From Anisakis pegreffii (Eukaryota > Nematoda > Chromadorea > Rhabditida > Anisakidae): a stretch of 64,000 bases of DNA. A program made the position numbers and the translations under genes. The notes beneath the pieces were generated by a model, which did not search any database, had not been told where the DNA came from, and saw nothing but the letters and a program-made list of their open reading frames with translations. Of the stretch, positions 1-14,149 are shown one piece after another (the stretch's first letter is position 1; each line of letters opens with the position of its first letter). The DNA lies in assembly GCA_035041965.1 (NCBI GenBank), contig JAPYMA010000605.1, positions 38,880 to 102,879 of the forward strand, written 5' to 3'.

Positions 1-3000
1 TTCTTTTGGGGATGATCGATTGAAAGTGCTCACGGTGTTTACAGGTGAGTGAAAGAGAGAAGAGAAAGGGTATCGAAGGGATGGATATCGCATAAAAATA
101 GATCAAGAATATCAGCAATGACCCTATGATGACCTCACTTGAACTCAGTCTGACTTATGCATTCATAACTTCGTAGTGATTGACCTGTTGTTATTATTTC
201 ACCTTTGAATCACCTTCTTGTTCTCAAGAAACGGTGAATAATAACTCCAATTGGAGGGATTATTTAGGAATATTTTGATTCGTTCAAATTCAGTCATCAG
301 CAAACTTGATAAGTGACAGTGTTTTAGTTCGATCGTTGGTGACAATGCACGCACATAATTAACATTATTACTTTTGCCCTCTTCGATCGATCACTCAACG
401 TGGTCACACTAGCTTCGGCCAACAACACCGACTGAAAACTAGATTTTTTGAGTCTGAGTGCCTACTGGCTGAGTGAATGTGAGTCGGGATGTGGGGGGCG
501 AGTTACACTACGTATAACTCATGATGTTTGCTGATGACTCCTCACCGAAAAACACCATGATCATTGAATGTTGACTTTTGCATTGGTTTATTTGTTTGCG
601 TTCAGATTACGTAAACGATGGCATTATGCGTAATTTTGTATATTTGTTTCTTGTAATGAAAGATTTAGTGGTTTTGAAGATAGTTTCAAGCTGAAATGAT
701 TCATCTAGCTACTCAAATCTTGTGAGTTGGAATCAATCACATATTCGCGGTCAACTTCACGCATTCTCTTTCCCCGGACTCCAACAAGTTTTAAGATTAT
801 ACTGAATTGGTTTCATAGGAATTTTATTTGTGACTTTTATTGCTCGCACTGGGCATTCACCAAACTTTTTATCATCGGATAGTGATGATTCTCTTGAAGA
901 ATATCCGTTCAAATTAAATCCACTCTTAAGTGTTCTCCAAAATTTACACCAGTCTAAGATGAGCAGGTGGAATGAACCGTAAAACATGCAATGAAATGTA
1001 CAGGACAATAGAATTACTCGACCGGTACGGACAGTTAACGCTAACAAAGTGACGTTTGCGTTGCTGAATTGCATTCGGCCATAAAAATAAACATGCATCT
1101 AGCTATTCTCATAAATAAACATTAAACGAATTCCAACAAACGACTGCAGAATTGAATCTGTCTCATCAAATAATCGAAGTATTTCACTCGGCACAAACAC
1201 TCAACGAACGGGCAGTTCATGCACAATAACGATTCTACAGTTGCCTTCTTGTGCTTGTTCACATTACTCATATCCGTTCATTGTCTGCAGTCGATTCAGT
1301 AGTTTTGACGACCAATAGATCACAACGTCACTGTGCATTCCCCTTACGAGTTTCTGGCAGAATGGCTTTCAAAATGTCCATTTTCGTTGTTAATACCGTT
1401 ATCCTTCATAGCAGCCAGCAACCTCCTCGATATTCCTTAATGGAACACTCACTGGGAATGCATTCAGTAGGAATCTATCATGTACTTATCTCTCCCTTAT
1501 TTACTTACAACTCGTATGATAGTGAAAAACCATGCACGAGTTCGTCCTGACATACACTCTGTTACCGTCCCAACAACAACTAGTGAAAAGAGTTAGAGGA
1601 TGTTTCGGTAAGCGTTTGAACTCAAAAATTTCAGTTGATCGAACGCGCATTCGTTAACGATTCCAATTCATTAACAACTATGCAACAAGTTGAAGATTGA
1701 TGAATTTTATCGAAAAACAGCCATCATTTGGCGCATTTATATAGGAAAGCGAGAAACTTGACCAGGAGAGTTCTTTTGAATTGACTCCGATGGAAACGGT
1801 GCAATGATACAATTGCACAAAGCATGCATCCAGCAATAAACGAACGAACGCACATGATCCGGTTCCTATCGAAACATTTCGAGTTTGTTCGCTGGCAACA
1901 AATACCTATACGTTCATATCTAACTGCATGTTGCCTATAAACAAGAAAGCAAGAGTGTTTCGATGATGCTTTCTAGTAGTTGTTCGTTGAATTCATCGAC
2001 TGTACTCATTTTCGATCTCCTAGTAAGAAGCATATGTGCTCTTCTGTCGGAATGCATGAATTGCTGGGTGAAAATGCAAATTCGGTGGATTATTCAAATA
2101 ATGCACTTATTTGGAGCTTTCATGACGATTTCATCAAAATTACCATCAAGTTTCGAAACTAATGAACAGTAAAACAGTTTCAAATCATGTCACTGGCGCC
2201 TGGTCAAATCAGTGATCTCTGCGATAACCTCACGGTCATTTGCAATTGGATTAGTGCGATGAATCGCTAACAATGAGTCATAATATTGCAATTAAATGGG
2301 TCAATATTAACATGAAAACCTGATGATAAGTATTCACACGAGTTTCCACTGAGATTCAAAGCATCTAAACGAATTATGCTGATTTGTTTTGGATGCCTGT
2401 TTACCAACAATTGCTTTCATAGACATTCTGTGCAAAACAGAGCAGCGCGATACTTGCAGCTTTTGCTATTCTTGACGCCGTCCGCCAACATATTGTGGTA
2501 AACCAAACAACAATTGGCTCGTATATTTTTCATAATATGATGAAGGATTACGGTTAGGTGACGACAATGACATTGTTTTTGTGTTATTTGCAGGCGAAAA
2601 TGCAAGAGATGAAAGCGTAAATAAAAGTTTTAGCCACAGAAACCAAAATGTTAGTAACGAAACGCGAGTGGACGCGAAAAAGTCTCGGAAGAGAGGTTGG
2701 AGGGAGACTGCAGGATTTGATTGTTCACTGAGTAAATATTTGTTCGTTCGGTTTTATTTGCATTCGTATATTTTTTAAAGTAGTTTGTTTGATCTATTAG
2801 GTGGTGCTCGCTTTGAGCATGTGCACAGTTGAGCAGTTGTGAACGCATGATACCCCACAGTCGATAAAACTCAGTACCATTTTTGCATGGTAGATAAACA
2901 AAACTTTGCAAAAAAAATGTCAACAAATCCGATGTTTTCCAGGTGCTTCGGAAATTTCAATCGGCAACTTTTGATGCTGACAAGTGCAATGAACTGCTGA

Positions 3001-3549
3001 AAGATGTGAGGTATGCAGAACTTCGACAGTAGACTGTTTCAACTGCACTTTGACTTCATTTTAAAAACCGATTTCGTTTGATACTGTGAGGGCTGATCGT
3101 GAGACGTTTGATTAGTATCAACGGTGCATTAGAATCACCGTAGAAGTTTGCGGGATAGAAGACGTTCTGGCAGATTCATAAGGGTGCGAACAATAATCGG
3201 TATCTGATGTTGTTCAGAGGATGGATAATGAAGAGGAGATAAATTTGCACTGTGATGATAAGATTTGGAAGGACTGATCAATGAGTGATAGTTAGGGAAT
3301 AAGAGTAGGAACACACAAGAGAAGTGACCGAATTTAATGTGAATTAATTAAGTTTGATCAGTACTAAGAGTACGACGTGACATCAGTTTCAGTATGATAT
3401 ATTGGTAGAAGCGGATTCAACAACACTTACCAACATTTGATGGATGCTTCGTATCGATTAGGAGGAATGTCTGATGATGAATGACTGGCGGTAATGTTTT
3501 TCAGATGCGCATCAATGAACAGAAGATGAACCGAATCAAATCGAAGTGA
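1..3549 (+). CDS. 3' end of an unrecognised multi-exon gene (partial)
   Basis: Only the last exons lie in the window. Proposed exons are 1-44 (frame opens at base 2, reads SFGDDRLKVLTVFT, donor GTGAGT at 45), 2594-2649 (acceptor TTTGCAG, donor GTTAGT), 2943-3005 (acceptor TTCCAG, donor GTGAGG) and 3505-3549 (acceptor TTTTTCAG, stop TGA). The splice phases are 1, 0 and 0 and join without a stop. The encoded tail is hydrophilic and ends in the basic segment NEQKMNRIKSK. The first intron is about 2.5 kb. An AATAAA lies about 55 bases after the stop, which supports the last exon. An alternative donor (GTATGC at 3011) would give a different short tail, CASMNRR. I do not recognise the family; no domain is visible. 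Exon recognition rests on splice signals and phase only, so the middle exons could be wrong. Confidence 0.42.
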
Positions 3550-3601
3550 AGTGAAGTCTTCTCGGATGAGAACAATAATGATAATAATCAGAAAGAGGAT
3601 G

Positions 3602-3607
3602 AATAAA
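3602..3607 (+). other. Candidate polyadenylation signal
   Basis: AATAAA follows the proposed stop codon of the partial plus-strand gene by about 55 bases, a normal distance for nematode cleavage sites. Confidence 0.4.
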
Positions 3608-6600
3608 AGACTGCCAACAAGTACAAACTACACGACCACTCCAGATGACAAACAACGAACTTGACCGTCAGTGTGATTTTTTAATGATGATGATGATGCT
3701 ATCTATTGGTGCTGGTGGTCACTTGTCGTTGTTCTTCTCAACGAAGACGAACTAAAGAGCGCCATGATGAACCGGACTGTCAGCAATCGAACGGCCATTT
3801 AGACCCTCCCTTTTTCCCTCCCCCATTCCCCCACCCCATTGCTGCTGTTGTTGCTGCTGCTTAGTTGCCCCATGTCGTTCATGAAACCAGAACTGATTTT
3901 CATTTGCAAATTCACTGACTAGTGTTGTTCAGATCGTGCAATCCCCTCAAATTACCATATAACATGTCAACTGATCCACTCATAAAAACCATTGTTCAGT
4001 AAGTTATTGCAACGAAATTTAACATTCAGTATTTGATGATACTGATAGGATCAACCATTATTAGTCTCATACAGAGTGGCTCCTTTCTATCTATTGTTCG
4101 CAATTCATTCCGTGTAAAGCATTCAATCCACATATCATTGCCACGTAATGTTCGCTTCCTGAGCTGAACTCATTTGTTACTATCCTCTGCTCTGTTAGAC
4201 ATCAAATTCTTCAATCCCGTTGCCCATTCGCATGAATTATGTTTTTGAATGAAGCACACAGGCAAATAAATGTCTGACCACTGAGGGCAATAAGATTGCT
4301 CTGTCTCATAAAACGAGTAGTGCAACACGGAGACGAGAACAGATCAACTACCACCGTCACGGATGAATTTGTAGAAAACTTTCTGCAGTGGAATCGTTGA
4401 ACAAAAGCTGAACGCGTTGCATTCATGGGAAACGGCATGAATTAATTGACGTTCATTGCATAAAATGAGATACGCAGAATTGTTGATTTGCAAAAAGTAT
4501 TTTATTGAATTATAATTTGATGACGGAACAATAAGAGAAAAGATGAGAAGAAGGATGAGACAATACGGATTTCACTAAAATAGATGAAGATGTACATCAG
4601 AAATGTTGTGGTTCACGGTCAGCAGGGTGCACTTTGAACTAGACCGAGACACACGCACACATTCGAACAAATCCGGTCTATCTGGTTTGATTTTAATGCA
4701 TTGCACATACTTAACTCTTATGATAGGATGAGCACTGCGATCGCAATTAGGCATGATCGAAGTCTGTTGCTGTTCGTGATTTAAACACCCGCTGATTGGT
4801 TAGTCAACACTCGATCACAACCAAAAATCCTGTGTTCCTATGCCCATCATCGACGCATCTATCACCCTACGGCATCACCCATCCGATAATATCCCTTTTG
4901 CTCCCTCTGATATTCCACCTATTGTCCTGACGTTTATTTATATGTGAAGATGCGGGTTTGCTGGAGCATTTGCAAAGGCAGACGATACACACAAACTGAA
5001 TGAAGAGAAACTGAATGAAGAGAGGGATGTGAAGGCAGGCCCCTCGTCTCGACCGCTCACAAAACAACAATTTCTTTCTTGACCATGAAATGCTTTGAAC
5101 TTCTTACTTTGTGAAGTTTTCAAATGTCGTCACTGAATAACTTGGTTCGTTTTGCGATTTTCTCAAGATGATCGGAACAGTTTGATCATGCTCATCTATT
5201 AAATTCGATCGATCCGATGCTCCAGTGGTCGAATCAGACAAATCGAAATGAGCATTTTCAACAACCAGGAACTGAGCTGATGCATAAAGTAGCTGCTAAA
5301 AGTCGTTTCTCAGCATGAAACTTCGCCTTGCGTTTAACTTATACCCTCCTCTTCCAACGAATCTTAAAGGGCAAATGTGGCGTTTTTTGGGTGATCGCGC
5401 AAGCACTATCTATCCACTTTTCATTCTACAGTCCTAATAAGACCTTATGTTAGCAGATGGTTGTCATCTATTGTTGGTGTATGAGAGAGTTTCGCATCAT
5501 TTTCAAGCTCGTCAACAATTTCACAAACTGCAAATCTAGTAACTGCTATACATACGTAATAACCAATCACAGATGAAAATTTCATCAATGCATGGCTATT
5601 GGCAAGTGCATCGCAAGCTGTTGTAAAGAAGATGAAAGCGTGAAGAACGTTTGCAGTGCACCAGAGGAGAGTGATCGCTGTCGAATTCATAATTATTGTA
5701 TTATACTACAACAATAACCAGTTTCTAGAAGAGTGCGAACAAGACAGAGGGGAACATTCGAATTTCAACACATCAATCGTGTTATAACACAATGAATTCG
5801 GGTCATCAAACCGGACTACTGCTCAGCAACTTGATTACGAACAATCATCCTCTGCTATCCTCGTCGTTCACTCGGTCAAATCTCACTACTACTCGCTTTA
5901 AAGCCCACCACCACAAAAAAACAACAACAACACTTCAGCTACGTTTTCGAAAATCAGCAGCCATAATGCTTTCATAATTCTCCTAACTATACGATTCTCA
6001 CACAGTTTACCTCTTCTACTCATCTATTCTTACAGGACGCTTCTTGTACATGACGATATTCAGAGGAAATTTGTGGAACAGGTTTAAACGGTGTCCAGGA
6101 ATGCCCTTTCATAATGAAAAGCTACTGAAATGCAATTCTGGCTCTGATTGCGAAACATTTGATTTCTTGAGGATGTAACATTTTAGCTGCTTAGGCTTAT
6201 TCTTTTGCGTCATTCATTCGTTTAGTTTTTAGGCGCATAACACGTAAGTAACACTTGCGTCAAGCATACATTACAAGGCATATACCATCACTGAGATTGT
6301 TTATTTGATTTTTTTAATGGATTCTCTCAAAAGATGAACTTGAATGGCTCTAATGAAAAGTGCGCAAAGCGCATCAGCAATTCGCAACAACGAAACGACT
6401 CACCGTTGAGAAACGACGATGAAGTATACGAAGTTGTGATGAATCCTCTTGCATATCCACTGATTCGGCGCTCACTGAATGACTCGATCTGCTATTTTGT
6501 CGAGGCGCATATGTCTGCAAAGATCTCGAATGTTTACAGAAATCGTTTACAATGAGTGCACCGGACCGGCAGCATTCGCCTACTGCAATAACGCGATGGT

Positions 6601-9600
6601 GATCCGCTCACATGAATGAGCGGCTAACAGGCTTATCGTTAGCTAATTTTCCTTTCTGTTGCATCAGGAACGTTGTCGTTTGAAAAACCAATTGACTGTT
6701 TTTTGGAATTGCTAAAAGACTAGCAGCCTCTGAGATGAAAGCATATTTGATCTAGCCTATCACCAACAGCACTCACTATCAGACAAAAACTGCAAGCAGT
6801 GGAAAGTGTGTAAAATAAATTCACGATTAGCTGTTCATCAAAGATCGCAAATTGTAGATCAGTTTTGCATACGGAGCGGTGCACAAACAAGTCGAGAGTT
6901 GGCATTTAATGCGTGACGATACAAAAACGATTATGATATCATGAGGATGGGCAGGTAACAAACTCGGAATCAACAACCAAAACAATGTTGTTTACGAAAT
7001 TGCTTCGTTGTACGATACAATGAAAACGTTATGAATATGCAGTAGATTGCGCATTAAATAAACGGATTAAAACTGTTATACAGTGGCAATGATGCATTGA
7101 ATGACGTCGTTTCAACGTTACTTGTCATGATCAAGGATCAGTCGATGTACGACGATCTAATTGATCATGCAAAAATAAGTCGTCGATTAAGGATCAGTTA
7201 AGTTGATGTGTTCCATCACGCCGAGGAAATTCGTTGTGCATTGATGGTTGATGTTAACACGCTGGAAAGTCAGCGATATTTTTCAATGTGTTACCATCTA
7301 CGATCCTAAATCATTGTCAATTTGCAATGCGATTCAATGAAGTGCACAAAACATTCTGCAGAAGCGAACTTTGAGAAATTCAACTTGAAATTCCACAATT
7401 CGTTAGGAAGATCGCTGTTCAGATGTCAGGCAAGAGTTAATGAACCAACACAAAAGGTAATGAAAATTTAAAATCGTATGTTTGGAATGGAAATTGGCAG
7501 ATGTATCGAAATATACCACTTTAGAAGCTCAGAAAATTCAAGTCGCGGCGATCGAACAAAGCGATCAGTTCAACGAAAAGATCAAGGATACTGACGGGTC
7601 AAAGATGGTTAGCCAAATTTCAATATCCTTAACCACTGGACTGGAGTGGTGATTGGGGTTTCAGGAGTGTACAATACATGACTACTTGGGAACCACTAAA
7701 CCTGTGCGAAAAATTTCTGCACATTTTATAAGTTATCATGATATCGTGCCTTGCTAGACAAATGAATATGGTTGCATCTGTAAAATGAATGATTCAAAAA
7801 GCGTGAGATGATATGAAATGAGGTGAGATCACGTCGACGATGAAACAACCGTTCCGAGATGGCAATAACAAATTGATGAAACACACTAACTTGTAGAACG
7901 TCTCAAAATATTCAAATTGTTTCGGAACAAATGCGAACAGAGTAGAGTTCATGATATGCAAACAAAACAAAATAAGTGTATGGATGAATGTATGGATAAA
8001 TAGATGGTCGTGGATATTGTTTGGTATTGAATGTGAAAGATCGAATTTCATCATTTTCATTCGTTTGTGCATTCGTTCATTCATTCATTCGATCTATCTC
8101 CTCAAGCGACTGAAGCTTGATATGAGTGACTACTGCCACAATACTATGCCAACCAGTGAGTTGACGGTGCACATAACCCAATCCCATGACAACCAAATTG
8201 GTGATCATCTAACAAAAATTAAATTTACCATTCATCTTATCCGACAATGATGAATGTTGTTAAGATTCACCATTTTATATCATCGCTAAATCATTACCTA
8301 CATCCTGAACAAATCTATTACGTCTGCGTTTTATCTTCTTACGTAATAGGTTAATCACCCAGTGCTTTATTGCAGCAACTTTACCATTTTACAGTCACAG
8401 TTAGTTACTTCGTTAGCTTTCAATTCAGATAGGAATCGAAAAATAATAAGAAGCTGCAACAGAATTTTGCACATTTGATGAGGTCATATTCGAAAGAGAT
8501 TAAATCTCTGAACGTAAATGATTTCGCTCTATGCTCGTGGAATCCGCACGCTATTATAGGTACTCTAATAAACATCCATATGTCTAATAAAGATTGACAG
8601 AGGCATTCCGGTAAAGATTGATAAGAGAATGTATAAGGATAATTCATTCTTATCTTCTCAACTCTGTGCACCCAATTGTCAGTAAATTTTTGCAATCGTG
8701 CAAAGGAGCTAAATTCTTTTGATAATGTCGTTCTGTGGAAATTCTTCCTCCAAACACATTTGCTGAATTTAAAGTGAAATTTTTAGCAAATAGCCAATGC
8801 TGATTATTGACGTTGTAAGGCGATGGCCTAATGCGAATGTGATAATATATTAGTGATGGTTGATTAAACGAGGAGACGTTCTTGCTGCTCACTGCACATG
8901 CATGCCAATCACCCCACAAATCGAATTGCTGAATTGATCATCTCGAAGCTAGTCGGGTTCAGTCGGTCAGAAAAACACCGCCTAATTAGATCGCTTACAA
9001 ATCAACTCTTACCGTTTGCTGACATTTGTCAATTTGATATGCGTCAAACAAACCGCTAACGAGAGTCGTCTCACCGAAGTTTTTTGCTCTAAATTTCATC
9101 TAAGCAGAATATTCTTCACAGTACAACACATTGGCCACTCATGCAGACGCTCAAATGCACTGATTTTCCATGCGATTAATCGAATAAAATTTAGAATTTG
9201 TTGACGCGGACCCATCCATCTCATTTACCATTCGATCCACGAACTTGCAATTTCCATCGATGTTACGAGTTGATTCGATAAGAATTTCGTTAATCTGCAC
9301 TGATTTTCTGCAACACTTTCTTTTTTTGCTATGGAACAATCTCATCTTGCCTAGTCACTCCAAATGATCGCACACAACTTCTAGCATACATTCAAATGAA
9401 CTAATAATTTTTTTCGCAAATCAAAAGCATGATGTATGGAACCAAAACGCATCAATATCATTTGTTGAAATTCAGAGATGAGGAAAAATTATGGTATAAT
9501 ATTATGTTGTTGGAGTGATGCTGAGAAGCATCTGACAAGTACAGCGGATTCGTTCTGTTGAATGAAATAAGTTTAGTGACATTTTTGAAAGTTTCAAACG

Positions 9601-12600
9601 CACTGGTCGTGTCACACAGTGATAGGATTGTTATTGCGCTTGAATGATAAACATAAAATGTTGGGATTTACTCAATCCCCGATGAGTTATTGTCAGTCAG
9701 TGAGAGAAGACAGCCATTGAGTGTCAGATGAGATTCGATGTGATGAGCATTCCAAAAAATCATCTCAACATTTCACAATTTAACAACCATCAAAATACTG
9801 ACATTACGACTCTCTGTAAAACTCCCTTTGGGAATTCATCGCAGTGAACAACTCCTCAAGAAATTCCTCAAGCACAGTAATAGATCATCTGTAGAAACGA
9901 GAGAGAATTTTTGACCCATTTCAGTCCGTTTTTCACTTTTCCGCAGATTCTATTGGATGTTCAATTTACTGTAGGAAAATTGTTGCTGGAATTATCTTTA
10001 GAATAGAATTTTTTGATTTGAATTCATTGCGGAAAGCAAATGAATCAGAAGCTTCACTCCTTCAAGAATGGTAATTTAAATACACAAATGAATGCGATGC
10101 AAGCAGGGATTGAGAGTGAGAACTAATTAGTATAACATCATAAGTTGTTGGTGAATTGCTGAATTGACTCTATGTCATGAAACTGAGACTCCTTTAATCG
10201 AACGAAGAAAAATGACCAAATTCGGGGAGCAGCTGAATGAAATTCATAGATTACAACCTGTGAGCGACTCGACAAGCAATAATTTTTGCTTCTTGAACGC
10301 ACCACCTATCAGAATCGCATTCCTCGAATGCATGGAATGCATGGCATCCGAAATCATCCAAAATTGGTCTACATAAATGTGTCGCCCATTAATCACTTTA
10401 GTAGCTCTGTCTGCGGCTACCTTATTGTCATTCATACATGTTAAAGACACCCCATCATAAGCACCTCAAACAGCATCGAGTTCAATTTTATACTCTACTG
10501 AATAACGACTGACGATAAACTGCGCTTGGCATGTTCATCTCGGAATCGTATACTGAGTTTTTGTCATCCATCAATCAGAGATTAAATAATGGTTCACCCA
10601 TCGTTCACAGCAAACGATACTGTGAATTTTCAAGCCTAAGCCACACTCTTCCTGTTGCTCAAACTTTCAGTCTATCAGACTAAAACAGTTCGGAATTAAC
10701 CGAAACTGCTTTACGACGATTCAGGGCACCCGAACGCAAACTGAGATTACCATATCTCGAACTTGCACGCTCATTTCCAAACAACTCGATGAACAGGTAT
10801 TAGAGAATCAAGAATATCTTGTAAATACCTGCCTGAAGTAACGATGAGACGGTGAACATGTTGTGTTGGTCTCAACTCTGAAAAAGTCAAGTGAATAAGC
10901 GATTATGTCAAAAATTAGTTCGTTTCCTTTGGCCACCTTTAGGAGTTTATCCGTTGTTAGTTCATAAGGTATTATTCCTGAGCATTTCAACGCCAAGAGC
11001 AATCTATACAATTTCGTATGTGTAAAATTTGAGTGAACTTAATAAATCTCCAAAGAAAAGTTATCTCCCAAAAAAGGTTATCTCGGAATTGAACAGATTA
11101 TCACAAATAAATTAGCCTTCTGGAGGAAAAACGGAATGATACTCAAAAAAAGATGACCGTATCCGGTAACTCACTTTGAAAGGTCGCTAAACGAATAGGC
11201 ACAACGAGATGCTGATAGTATCAAATGAATAATACACATTCATCGAAAGTACTTACTTATTTCAGTGTAAGCTAGTCTATTTAATGTTGAATTTCAGTAG
11301 GACTGAGGACAAATGGAACTGCCGATTGAATCTTACCGATATGGTCTGAAACGGCAACGATATGGAACACTATAGGAAGAATCCGAATTTCTGGATGGTG
11401 AATCCCGATGAAACTGACGAGTGCAATGCAGTGGCTATGTGCGATATGGATATGTTTCAGACGCCGCCCCTTCTACTTTGTTAAGCTTAATCCAATGTCA
11501 GGGCAGCATAAATTTATTGCATGGGTTGACGTGACCACTACAGTATCCTTACTCTTTATCTTTCTCGTTTCAATCGCGTTCAGATGCCGAGAATGCTGAA
11601 TTGAAGAGGCATCAAGTAGCCGTTGGATTTCGCACCTCATCGAAATATTCTCGAGAGGAGAAATATTTCTGCAGTTTACAGAAATTTTTTCAATCAACGA
11701 TTTCGGAATCTTCAATTGCTAGGACGATTTCATACGTTTGCTTCTACTGATGGCCTTCTCGTTGGGATCATTTTTGATTTTTCGATAGCTAGTGTCGTGC
11801 TCATTGAGGTCATCACAGCATATTAGGCCTTTACCACGAAAGCTGCACCCACTTATGACCTGCCTGAGGCATGTCATAATAGCCAAGCCTCCATCCACTG
11901 TGATAAATTGGTTCTACCTCAAAGCAGTTGCTTAGGAATAGTCGTAACCAGGTTACTATTCACTGTTTTGCGTGATTCTAAATCAATGATGGAAAAACAC
12001 TTGAGTTGAGAGATTGACACTAGAAGTGTTTGCAGTTGTCCGATACCTGTGGTAACATTTCATCGAGAAAATGTCAAAAAACGCATTCGTGTTGCTTCAT
12101 TCAGAAAAGAGACTGCGACTAGATGCACCAATTTTTTGCTTTTCTACCGTCCCGAAATAAGTTCCCTGTTAATTGAACTATGCCTTTTGCTATCTCCGTT
12201 GATCATCAATCAAATCCACGCTTCAAATCGTTGTTATTTCAGCTGCCATCTAAACTAACGACAACTTTCACTGTCGAATGCAATACACAATGATTCATAA
12301 TACGAATGAATCAGTTTACTAAATTCATTGTTGTGCATCACTAATCGGAGTAACGATAACAACTTCAAGATGGATAGCCATCACTAGAATCTTTTTCCAC
12401 AAAGAAAAACATTGACAAATCAATAATATAATACATTTCAATTCAAGAATACTTTTTATGCTTGCAGCATAAATTCGTTAAACACAAAAATAGAACAACA
12501 CTTTGGAATTGTTTAACAAGAGTTACAAGTCATTCTGCACACTAACTTTCGAAGCCGTTTTACAATCACTGGCTTCGATAAATTCTGAATAAGAGTCGGA

Positions 12601-13023
12601 TTTCCGTGTTATTCACGTGTTATCGCAATTGTCTTGCTTGTTTCCATTCCATCGATAACAATAAGAACGGTCGTATTTTGAGTGGGATCTTTGATACAAG
12701 GATGATCAGTCATATACAACTCACAAAAATGCACTCACCAAATGTGCGCTTAAATCAACAACCAATCGAGCACATCGTATTTACAGAATCAACATTAAGC
12801 AAGTAAATCTCTAGCGTCCACTTTTTTCATAAACACCACGAAAAAATTCGTCTTAGCTCGAACGTTTCGATATTTCACCGGCAACACATGCCTGATGAGC
12901 ACAGATTGCAGAAGGTTATCGTTACTGCTGGCTGAAACAAAGCAACAATCAATGTATTTGCGTCTCTGCAACTTCATTAAAACTTTCATTTCAAACCCTC
13001 AATTTAATGTCAACTGTTTAGCA
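3608..13023. other. About 9.4 kb without a supported gene
   Basis: All reading frames are short. I found no run of paired splice sites that joins into a recognisable protein. There are short low-complexity stretches, for example GAT-type triplets near 3694-3708, CTG/TTG triplets near 3840-3862 and ATTC-type repeats near 8060-8090. A minus-strand frame at 5445-5690 is hydrophobic but I could not connect it to other exons. Confidence 0.5.
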
Positions 13024-13807
13024 CACTCATTGCCACGTTCGGGTGATCCATTACCCTTTTTGATGGTCTGACAGGCCGCCGTTACCCCCTACCCTGATAC
13101 AAAAACGTACTACTTCCACGTGTAACGTCGAGAAGAAACGAAAAAAATACAAATTCATGAAAAGCTATTGTCTGTGACACGCTCACTTCAAACTGATTTA
13201 GATGGACTCTCATTCTTTTCAGACGCGCTGTATTCACTCTCATAGCTATTACATGCGAATATCGTTCTCTTGATGAGTTTTTCTCATTCAATTCGTCTCA
13301 TTTCACTTCACAGTTCCAATCAATTTCTTATTTTGTAGCATATACTATTTACTGGATACGTTGACGAGTGTTGACAGCCGAAATCAACAATACAACAATC
13401 TAATATTATTGCTCAACAACGTTCGACAGTCAAACGATCAACTATAGAATGTATTTGATACAATGAGAATTTGACTTCAATTGTTGAATGAAATGAATGA
13501 GAAATTAGTAAAAGAAAACACTTTCGGTGATAAAAGCTACGAGAGCGATTATAACAGCAAGGAAAAGAATGAAAACCTTTTTACAACTATTGAAATCCCT
13601 GTTAGGCCCGGACGACCTACTGGTACTCAGAAAATAGGAGAATGAAGAGTGCTACTATCAACTAACCGCATTTACGTACCCGAGTTTTAAAAAAACACGT
13701 TCTATCATGACAGCTACACGAAATACTAATTTCTCGACCCTCCCATTACCCCTTCACACCTCCAAATTACCAAAAATGGATAATTTCTCCCTCTACGAGA
13801 ACCACTG
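13024..13807. mobile_element. Degenerate non-autonomous hAT-like DNA transposon, copy 1
   Basis: This 784-bp segment aligns along its whole length with the segment at 24548-25320. The right end finishes GAGAACCACTG, the reverse complement of CAGTGGTTCTC, which is the typical terminal motif of hAT elements. The left end (CACTCATTGCCACG) is a decayed version of the same motif. The flanking 8-mers are GTTTAGCA on the left and GTTTATCG on the right, six of eight identical, consistent with an aged 8-bp hAT target-site duplication. The internal frame that is open in copy 2 is broken here by an early in-frame TGA and a roughly 20-bp insertion. No transposase is encoded, so the element would depend on an enzyme supplied elsewhere. 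Confidence 0.72.
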
Positions 13808-14149
13808 GTTTATCGTGATCGAAACCATCTCGACACTACTTACAAATAAAAGATTTTCAGTGCTAACTCTATCAGAATTCATTTGACTCAAACTTCTAAC
13901 ATTGTACTAATAAATGAAAATCATTTTAAAAGAACGCATCAGTTAGCGGATAGGAGCGTACTTTATAAAGATGGATTGTACTTTTCGAATGCTACAACAA
14001 TTATTCCCTTTTGCCGTTAATGAATGAAAGGAGCCTCGAAAAGAATGAAAACGTTTCTCATACTGACTTTGAATGAACTATTGACTATGACTATGTTTTT
14101 GAAATGAACAATATTTTCTAATGATGTAACACCCGAAGTGCTCGTTTGC

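Noticed and set aside
757..1098. 113-codon minus-strand frame inside the first intron of the partial gene
   Set aside because: The second half looks mildly protein-like, but there is no recognisable motif or splice partner. Its size is within chance for this window.
5445..5690. Membrane protein or chemoreceptor fragment
   Set aside because: The frame is hydrophobic only in part, has no partner exons and no family motif.
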